Source of the DNA: Symbiodinium natans
Lineage: Eukaryota; Sar; Dinophyceae; Suessiales; Symbiodiniaceae
Reading direction: 5' to 3'
NCBI GenBank assembly: GCA_905221605.1
Contig: CAJNDS010000236.1
Coordinates: 912,492 to 976,491 of the forward strand
Length of the DNA: 64,000 nt
Under the pieces are notes generated by a model. The model was not told where the DNA came from. It ran no database searches and saw only the letters and a list, made by a program, of their open reading frames with translations. Below, piece after piece: positions 9,101 through 64,000 of this stretch; position 1 is the first letter of the stretch, and each line of letters starts with the position of its first letter. The translations under genes were made by a program, and so were the position numbers.

Positions 9101-10792
9101 CTCTTTGGGGTTCCTTAAGGCCTCTTTTGTTCTGGGGCTGAGGAGGCTAGAGGCGGAGCGGCCCAGGGTCGTCGCTGGGAGTTCGTCAGATTTCCGGTCC
9201 TGTGGGTCCTCCTTCTGTCCTGCCGGCGGCGGCACCAAGCCGTTGACGAAGCAGAAGACCTTCGGCCAAGGGTCTATGTACCTCTAGAGTGTATACTTGG
9301 GCCGCAAAGGGGGGGGTTCCCATAATATAGTTCCCATAATATAGTAGCTTTAGGGCCCAAGTAGATACGACAGTACCGAGATGACGTGGACCCCAAGGGT
9401 ACGGGTTCAGCCCAAGTGCGAAGCAGAGGGCCGCTGAAAAGCAAGCTTTTGCACCCGAGGTCCGAAACAACTCTGAACCCATGGCGCCCTAAACCCTAAA
9501 CCCTAAACCCTAAACCCTAAACCCTAAACCCTAAACCCTGAACCCTAAACCCTAAACCCTAAATCCTAAACCCCAAATTCGTTTCGAGCTGCCTTGTGGT
9601 ATGCTCCCAGGGCGCGCTTGTAGTTGCCTCGTGCGGGGCGAGCATCAGTAGAGAAGGCCGGCCGAGCATGGCTTAAGGGGTATCAAGAAGGGATGCTGAA
9701 TTTTCGTCCCCTATATAACCCTTATATATATATATATGTACAGTATATATATATATATGTATATACATATAGGTACCTTATACAGTCCCTATATACCTAA
9801 ATAGCAAAGAAGCCCAACAAAGAACCCCTCAGGTCTCTTCTTAGGCTCCTCCTTGTGTTCCTTGAATGGCACGTCCCCAACCCGCAAGCCCTCACCCCAA
9901 GATCCACCTAGACCCCCAAATTAGGGGGCTCTTAAGGGAGTGGGGTTCATGGAGGGTAGGTACCTAGGGAGCCTGAGTAGTGGGGAGTATTCGGGAACCT
10001 TGAAGCCCCCCTCCCCCGTAAGAAGCCTATAACCAAAGTGGCCATGATCATGTCCTCCATCCCCAAACTACGAGTAAAAGGTCATTATATCGGCTATGAG
10101 TCTGGGAAGCATCTTTGGGGGTCCATTGTAGCAACCCTCAACCGTCTTGGCACGGGCCCTTAAGGCCTTCTTTGTGGAAGCGGTTGCCTTCCTCCTGCGA
10201 GGCTGCGCGGGCAACTTTGCGGCACGCCAACTCGAATCCCTGAACATCTGCAAGCCCGTTTTTGCCATCTAAACCCCATAAGCCACGTGAGCCCAGCAAG
10301 CACGTTGATCTCACAAGCAGCTAAGCCCCTAAACCCCAAATCCTAAGCGCCAAGCCCTAGACCCGAAAAACCCTAAACTGCAACAACCCAAACTCTACAC
10401 CCTAAACACTAAACATCCGTAATCCCCAACAATCCGGAACCCTAGACCCTGCACCCTAAACCCTGCAACGCCCTAGAAAAAACCCTCGAAGGCTCTACTT
10501 GGAGGTTCAGGGTACATTGTAACCCAATTATGACTGTACTTCGAACCCAACAAAAACCTATTGACTGAGGGGGCTTATAAGTGGGTTATAACTGCACATA
10601 TAATTGCGTGGTAAGTACGTACCCTGAACCCTAAACACCGAACCCTAAACCCTAAACCCTAAACCTTAAACTCTTAAGTACCCTGAACCTCCAAGTAAGG
10701 GCCTTCCGAAGCCGCCCTGTCCCGCCCTAAAATGCCAGAGAAAGCGGAGGCTCCTTATAGGCCTCGGCTTGCTTCAGCTGCTCTTCCACCAT
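1..10792 (-). CDS. Gene A span: TPR + CS-domain co-chaperone-like gene (multi-exon, 3' end outside window)
   Basis: Sixteen exons were recognised between the start codon at 10,792 and position 119; the gene continues below position 1. Exons 1-9 encode tetratricopeptide helices like the C-terminal TPR domain of FKBP/CYP40 Hsp90 co-chaperones (GN-F-GNYKRAL, ACYLKVGDFQKC, AYFRRAQAYVEL, ALAPEDAG). Exons 10-13 form an Ala/Glu-rich linker and exons 14-16 a CS domain ending in VDPEK. TPR followed by CS recalls SGT1, but the TPR sequence is closer to FKBP-type proteins. The likely role is a cytosolic chaperone adaptor binding Hsp90/Hsp70 tails; that role is inferred. Introns are about 250-1000 bp. 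Confidence 0.7.
119..197 (-). CDS. Gene A exon 16: end of CS domain
   Basis: Minus-strand frame contains VPFGLRLADFHRRVDPEKRH, matching the last strands of CS domains (y-L-x-L-x-x-L-x-x-x-I-x-P-E-K). Acceptor CAG|CC; donor GTTCAGGG, where the telomere-like intron itself supplies GT. Coding continues beyond the window. Confidence 0.7.
187..340. repeat. Degenerate TTTAGGG repeats
   Basis: Imperfect TTTAGGG/TTGAGGG units on the acceptor side of exon 16; with the CCCTAAA array on the donor side this exon is flanked by telomeric repeats of opposite orientation. Confidence 0.7.
854..927 (-). CDS. Gene A exon 15: CS domain middle
   Basis: Frame reads CKVAGRTQEFGEWSASLLIS followed by VDAG, fitting the central CS strands (E-F-x-x-W-S-x-x-L). 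Acceptor CCAG|C, donor GC (GCCCAG) or, one base off, GT. With the GC donor the frame joins exon 16 without a stop. Confidence 0.6.
1150..1227 (-). CDS. Gene A exon 14: start of CS domain
   Basis: 78 nt open in frame with VKVYVSFDQSDDLLGVKDTQ, the first strand and following loop of a CS domain (VKVYVSL type). Acceptor AAAG|G, donor GTCCGA. It precedes exons 15 and 16 in transcript order as expected for the fold. Confidence 0.65.
1755..1884. mobile_element. MITE-like hairpin element, family with GGAGGGGCCC ends
   Basis: Terminal inverted repeat CTACAAGGAGGGGCCC / GGGCCCTCCTTGTAAG, internal repeated ATAAGGGTCCTAA / ATAAGAATCCTAA. Relatives lie at 11,042-11,155, 40,291-40,400 and in part at 46,845-46,910. 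No coding capacity. Confidence 0.7.
2411..2500 (-). CDS. Gene A exon 13: charged linker
   Basis: Open frame containing RKAHDEAKKLDRAVRVAQ, probably helical and charged. Acceptor TAG|C. No GT at the donor side, so a GC or GA donor is assumed. Flanked left by CCCTAAT-like and right by TTTAGGG repeats. Confidence 0.55.
2522..2625. mobile_element. MITE-like hairpin, family CTTATACTAACAGTCCTTAA
   Basis: Long inverted repeat: GGATGTTCCCCCTTATACTA at the left and its complement ending GGGGGAACGTCCC at the right, interrupted by a C13 tract. Same family at 27,320-27,414, 61,015-61,116, 61,874-61,972 and degenerate at 54,571-54,668. Confidence 0.8.
2630..2751. mobile_element. MITE-like hairpin, family TTTGCTTAAGAACCCCCC
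   Basis: Left end TTTGCCGAAGAACCC and right end GGGGTTCTCAAGCAAATAGTAG are complementary. It abuts the previous element directly. Other copies: 5,113-5,220, 6,837-6,975, 6,980-7,099, 24,401-24,509, 30,234-30,392. Confidence 0.75.
3168..3243. mobile_element. Short repeat element, GGGGTACCTTATTGGGGTCC family
   Basis: Shares GGGGGTACCTTATTGGGGTC and GGGAATCCTAC with sequences at 36,355-36,425, 41,295-41,390 and, in reverse orientation, 62,801-62,878. A dispersed element of about 75 bp with weak inverted ends. Confidence 0.6.
3299..3417 (-). CDS. Gene A exon 12: Pro/Ala-rich linker
   Basis: Frame begins EPPAAASPLEAPTPARAERR and continues with PRDLGEVVLSLQPSAD. Acceptor ACAG|G is good; the donor is unclear (a GA donor is possible). 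A plus-strand frame is also open here, so strand rests on agreement with neighbours. Confidence 0.5.
3474..3566. mobile_element. MITE-like hairpin, family CTTTNGACTTCGTAAG
   Basis: Ends GAAGCTCTTTGGACTTCGTA and TACGAAGTCAAAAGGGCTTC are near complements. Similar elements at 12,912-13,018 and 14,211-14,313. Confidence 0.7.
3808..3918. repeat. 42-bp direct duplication
   Basis: Identical 42-bp copies at 3,808-3,849 and 3,877-3,918 (starting AAACATGGACACATGTCACG), separated by 27 bases. The core is itself palindromic (ATGGACACATGTCACGT region). Confidence 0.9.
3998..4091. repeat. Interstitial telomeric array (CCCTAAA)n
   Basis: About thirteen CCCTAAA units with two variants, ending at the donor of exon 11. 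Confidence 0.85.
4092..4194 (-). CDS. Gene A exon 11: acidic Ala/Glu-rich linker
   Basis: Frame has VEQAKEADVAEAAEGEADLP and a following Gln/Glu run. Acceptor CGAG|G, donor GTTTAGGG formed by the telomere-like repeat. Low complexity, no recognisable domain; probably a flexible spacer between TPR and CS. Confidence 0.6.
4456..4560. mobile_element. MITE-like hairpin, family ACTTAGTTGCTGAGTTCATA
   Basis: Ends ACTTAGTTGCTGAGT and ACTCAGCTACTAAGT are inverted repeats; inside, GTGCACACTTTCAG pairs with GTGTAAAGTGTAC. Close relatives at 53,545-53,652 and 63,842-63,966. Confidence 0.8.
4976..5041 (-). CDS. Gene A exon 10: end of TPR region
   Basis: Frame GYAGMFSKPAPRRNWPAQQL. The GMFSKP stretch resembles the K-M-F tail after the TPR domain of FKBP-type co-chaperones. 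Acceptor TCAG|G, donor GTTTAGGG. How it joins exon 9 (exact donor) is unresolved. Confidence 0.65.
5113..5220. mobile_element. MITE-like hairpin, TTTGCTTAAGAACCC family, diverged
   Basis: Left CTAGTTGCTGAAGAGCCCCCC and right GGGGGGGTTCTTCAGCAAAT pair with few mismatches. Confidence 0.65.
6161..6239 (-). CDS. Gene A exon 9: TPR capping helix
   Basis: Frame RQVRRSMKQCDAEDRQ fits the amphipathic helix after the third TPR of FKBP/CYP40 proteins. Acceptor CCAG|G, one base completing the Gly codon split with exon 8. Donor uncertain: GTATGT inside, or GTTTAGGG at the left edge. Confidence 0.7.
6590..6690 (-). other. Coding-like fragment inside intron 8 of gene A
   Basis: A minus-strand frame with an ATG reads MGGYANRNFNQFRDHLKDLY and further protein-like residues. 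It is not needed to join exons 8 and 9, whose phases already agree. It could be an alternative exon, a dead gene fragment or chance. Confidence 0.3.
6837..6975. mobile_element. MITE-like hairpin, TTTGCTTAAGAACCC family
   Basis: Left end CTACTGCTTTAAAAACCCCC with C and A tracts, right end GGGGGGTTCGTAAGCAAGTAGTAG complementary. Directly followed by a second copy. Confidence 0.75.
6980..7099. mobile_element. MITE-like hairpin, TTTGCTTAAGAACCC family
   Basis: Well-conserved copy: CTACTCTTTGCTTAAGAACC left, GGTTCTTAAGCAAGTAGTAG right, AT-rich centre. Two copies stand side by side in this intron. Confidence 0.8.
7110..7194 (-). CDS. Gene A exon 8: third TPR, second helix
   Basis: 85 nt; frame DASADLEKARALAPEDAG then ILAQLHL, a classical TPR B-helix with the A-L-x-P-x-x-A turn. 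Acceptor CGAG|G, donor GTATAG. Phases match exons 7 and 9. Confidence 0.8.
7200..7276. repeat. Telomere-variant array (CCCCAAA)n then (CCCTAAA)n
   Basis: Eight CCCCAAA units grade into CCCTAAA units, showing single-base drift of the telomeric unit that then spread along the array. Confidence 0.85.
7586..7631 (-). CDS. Gene A exon 7: third TPR, first helix
   Basis: 46 nt; AYFRRAQAYVELRNL plus a split Gly codon, the conserved A-x-x-R-R-A-x-A-Y helix. Acceptor AGAG|G, donor GC (GCGCTC). Joins exon 6 in phase 0 and exon 8 in phase 1. Confidence 0.8.
7967..8047 (-). CDS. Gene A exon 6: second TPR
   Basis: 81 nt, exactly 27 codons: ACYLKVGDFQKCVEACTAAL then DFGAHAK. This is the most diagnostic TPR segment (N-x-A-A-C-Y-L-K-x-G-D-x-x-x-C in FKBP-type proteins). 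Acceptor CAAG|G, donor GTGAAG. Confidence 0.85.
8303..8330 (-). CDS. Gene A exon 5: 28-nt micro-exon of TPR
   Basis: Encodes KQTTRLNMA after one base finishing a split Leu codon; supplies the L-N-x-A that precedes A-C-Y-L-K in the family. Acceptor CAAG|G, donor GC (GCCCCC). Found because the flanking exons left this gap; phases agree on both sides. Confidence 0.75.
8769..8880. repeat. Interstitial telomeric array (CCCTAAA)n
   Basis: About sixteen CCCTAAA/CCCTACA units, ending four bases before coding-like sequence of exon 4. Confidence 0.9.
8897..8952 (-). CDS. Gene A exon 4: between first and second TPR
   Basis: 56 nt; DPGPGNQIPHDRVEDLKK plus two bases of a Leu codon. V-E-D-L-K-K-L matches the helix start before L-N-x-A-A-C-Y-L-K. 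Acceptor AGAG|G, donor GC (GCGCCT). In phase with exons 3 and 5. Confidence 0.75.
8990..9238 (-). other. Pro/Ser-rich open frame inside intron 3 of gene A
   Basis: An 82-codon minus frame starting MVPPPAGQKEDPQDRKSDEL is open, GC-rich and without telomeric units, but is not needed to connect exons 3 and 4. An alternative exon cannot be excluded. Confidence 0.25.
9487..9571. repeat. Interstitial telomeric array (CCCTAAA)n
   Basis: About twelve CCCTAAA units with drifted copies at the right edge; supplies the GTTTAGG donor of exon 3 on the minus strand. Confidence 0.9.
9572..9627 (-). CDS. Gene A exon 3: first TPR, second helix
   Basis: 56 nt; NYKRALGAYHKAARNEFG, a clear TPR repeat (G-N-Y-x-x-A-x-x-x-Y-x-x-A). 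Acceptor CGAG|G, donor GTTTGGG-like from the telomeric array. In phase with exons 2 and 4. Confidence 0.8.
9715..9796. repeat. AT microsatellite inside a hairpin
   Basis: TATATA tracts arranged as an inverted repeat (ACCCTTATATATA ... TATACATATAGG), looking like a hairpin element whose centre has expanded. Confidence 0.55.
10167..10194 (-). CDS. Gene A exon 2: 28-nt micro-exon, first TPR
   Basis: Encodes EEGNRFHKE plus a split Gly codon: the K-x-x-G-N-x-x-F-x-x-G start of TPR1. Acceptor GCAG|G, donor GC (GCCTTA). Joined to exons 1 and 3 it reads ...AYK-EEGNRFHKE-G-NYKRAL.... Confidence 0.75.
10496..10697. mobile_element. MITE-like hairpin split by a telomeric insert
   Basis: Ends CTACTTGGAGGTTCAGGGTA and TACCCTGAACCTCCAAGTA are inverted repeats. 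A 40-odd-base CCCTAAA-like block at about 10,630-10,678 interrupts the right arm and is bordered by GTACCCTGAACC on both sides. Related copies: 12,767-12,819, 36,740-36,882, 43,012-43,199. Confidence 0.75.
10754..10792 (-). CDS. Gene A exon 1: start codon and first TPR lead-in
   Basis: ATG at 10,792 in the context GCCGCCATGG; frame MVEEQLKQAEAYK, the A-x-x-x-K helix before TPR1. The donor is taken as GA (GAGCCT) because that phase joins exon 2; a GC donor 6 codons... upstream would also be in frame but less family-like. An AG 8 bases before the ATG could be a trans-splice acceptor. Confidence 0.65.
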
Positions 10793-10800
10793 GGCGGCTC
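10790..10800 (-). promoter_or_regulatory. Kozak-like start context of gene A
   Basis: GCCGCCATGG around the start codon, identical to the strong eukaryotic consensus. It supports this ATG as the translation start. Confidence 0.5.
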
Positions 10801-10814
10801 CGTTGTTGCGGTGT

Positions 10815-10925
10815 AGGGTTTAGGTTTAGGGTTTAGGGTTTAGGGTTTAGGGTTTAGGGTTTAGGGTTTAGGGTTTAGGGTTTAGGGTTTAGGGTTTAGG
10901 GTTTAGGGTTCAGGGTTGAGGGTTT
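10815..10925. repeat. Interstitial telomeric array (TTTAGGG)n
   Basis: About fifteen near-perfect TTTAGGG units followed by degenerate units to about 11,040; lies just upstream of the gene A start, in the gap to gene B. Confidence 0.9.
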
Positions 10926-11041
10926 TAGGGTTTCAGGGCTTTAGGGCTTTAGGGATTCGGGTTTAGGGCTCCTGGCAGTTTAGGGTTTCGGGTTTAGGGT
11001 TCAGGGTTTAGGGCTTAGGGCTTGGGGTTTAGGATTGAGGG

Positions 11042-11155
11042 GTAGCGGCCCCCTAGTTATACGTGGTGCGCAAAGGGACCCTAAATTGGGTCAAAAGGAT
11101 CCTAACTTAGGTTACAAGTCCCAATATCCTTAGCATAGAAAGGGGGCTGCATTGA
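11042..11155. mobile_element. MITE-like element, GGGGCCC-ended family, diverged
   Basis: Shares CCTAAATTGGGT and GATCCTAACTTAGGTTACAA with the element at 1,755-1,884. Confidence 0.65.
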
Positions 11156-11159
11156 AACC

Positions 11160-11628
11160 TTCTTCATGCCGCAAAATTTCACTTTTGTACGTGAATCTTT
11201 AGTTTGTAGAGTGTAAACAGCCATATCAATACTAGTACACACACGTAAACAACAAATGAATAAGTGTGTATGTACATGTATGTAATGTACACATATTCAC
11301 ATGCATATAAAATTGTATGTGTGCAATCTTGAAGTATGTACGTATGGAAGCCTTTTTGTGCATACGGCTCGGGACATGCACGCTCCGCACGTGCAGCGCA
11401 CGTGCTTGAAGCCAAATGCTCTGGGACATATGCTTGCACTTGCAACACCGCTGGTGCTGAAGAACGCCCTTGTTATCTTCATCTTGTCTACAAACACTTG
11501 CTTGCTGGCGACGCTCACCCTGTTGAACAACTTTCACTAAGACCACTGAGTCTACAAACTCTCGCAGAAATCCTTCTGCTTCAAGGAATTTTGTGGTTCT
11601 GTTTACACAAAAGCACCGGAATAGTGGT

Positions 11629-11662
<34 letters not shown>

Positions 11663-11700
11663 GCTGTGAATGAGCCCTCGACCTTCTAGGGGTTGTACCT
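11160..11700. other. Unrecognised stretch, AT-rich left part and C30 tract
   Basis: About 540 bases without telomeric units. 11,200-11,340 is AT-rich with TGTATG motifs; 11,340-11,620 is open on both strands without family resemblance; 11,631-11,660 is a C homopolymer. It could hold the end of gene B or the promoter of gene A, but no signal was recognised. Confidence 0.4.
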
Positions 11701-12091
11701 TGAACCCTTGAGGTTGTACCTGGGTGGGTTTTGGGACCCTTTTTTAATCACCCTGAAGGTTGTACAAGGGCCACACTAGGAGTATATTCAGGGGAACCTT
11801 TAGGGTACAACCATGGGGCTACGAGTCTTAATTAGTCCCTTGAGTCCGGTGCCACACTGGCACTGGAGCTCTAAATAAAGAAGAAGGCCGGCCCCCGCCC
11901 GCAGTCCTAAACCCTTAACTCCTCAGATGGGGGAGGGGGGTATGGTTGGTCGGCTAGATAAAATGCCCACCCTGCACCCTAAACCCTGCACTCTAAAATC
12001 CTTGATCCTAAACCCTAAAGCCCTAAAGCCCTAAAGCCTAAACCCTAAACCCTAAACCCTAAACCCTAAACCCTAAACCCTAAACCCTAAC

Positions 12092-63785
<51,694 letters not shown>

Positions 63786-63841
63786 TTTGGAACTTAGCAT
63801 GCAGAGTGAGGAGCAGGATTCAGGAGTTCAGGAGAGGTTAT

Positions 63842-63966
63842 AACTTAGTTGCTGAGTTCATAAGCCCCCCCCCCCCCCCCCAAAAAAAAAAGGTGCGCAT
63901 TTTCAGTTCAAAAGGGGATTGTAGGTTGCCAAAAAGTTTAAAAGTGTACTCATTCAGCTACTAAGT
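63842..63966. mobile_element. MITE-like hairpin, ACTTAGTTGCTGAGTTCATA family
   Basis: AACTTAGTTGCTGAGTTCAT left, TACTCATTCAGCTACTAAGT right, with a C16A10 tract inside. Confidence 0.8.
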
Positions 63967-64000
63967 TGAGTTCAAGTTTAAGGCTGAAGGGTTGGGCCAC

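Overview
The window looks like nuclear DNA of a dinoflagellate. The clues are TTTAGGG/CCCTAAA (plant/dinoflagellate-type telomere) units scattered through nearly every kilobase, very short GC-rich exons in a sea of non-coding sequence, GC and GA as well as GT splice donors, an almost invariant AG|G acceptor, and genes lying on one strand. Species is not assignable from sequence alone. No rRNA, tRNA, CRISPR array or bacterial operon was seen. Reading frames here are interrupted by introns every 30-100 bases, so long uninterrupted ORFs are mostly artefacts of telomeric or microsatellite repeats.

All convincing coding islands read on the minus strand, so transcription runs from 64,000 towards 1. 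Gene B (about 63,800 down to 12,100, 5' end beyond the window) is a very large extracellular/membrane protein built from many small exons. The order of its motifs (a DxDGxLTG-like motif, a YYxxVxxLPxNFxW exon, an exon with FYPDSRGVNVFVG, an RRTP exon, then an FxxNLAxLLGIPPERI exon, then Cys-containing repeated modules) resembles fibrocystin-L/PKHD1L1-type proteins; this assignment is inference. Gene A starts at an ATG at 10,792 (context GCCGCCATGG) and runs to position 119 and beyond. Exons 1-9 join in one continuous frame and give an N-terminal tetratricopeptide (TPR) domain of the FKBP/CYP40 co-chaperone type. A low-complexity acidic linker follows, then a CS (p23/CacyBP/SGT1-like) domain in exons 14-16. 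Gene A is therefore a probable Hsp90 co-chaperone.

The introns (mostly 250-1000 bp) are the striking part. They consist of (i) interstitial telomeric arrays, perfect and degenerate, typically with TTTAGGG just after the donor and CCCTAAA just before the acceptor in transcript sense, so many introns have telomeric terminal inverted repeats; (ii) at least a dozen families of 50-200 bp hairpin elements resembling MITEs or introners, some nested; (iii) microsatellites and homopolymer G/C tracts; and (iv) a few AT-rich blocks of foreign composition. At three places a telomeric array sits between short direct duplications, once duplicating a splice acceptor. This suggests that telomeric DNA has been inserted at staggered breaks.

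Exon edges were chosen by eye from open frame plus AG|G acceptor and GT/GC/GA donor. They are firm for gene A exons 1-8 and for the four-exon chain at 59,706-61,609, where phases agree. Elsewhere they are approximate to a few up to some tens of bases. Stretches between listed features hold intronic telomere-like, MITE-like or unrecognised sequence.
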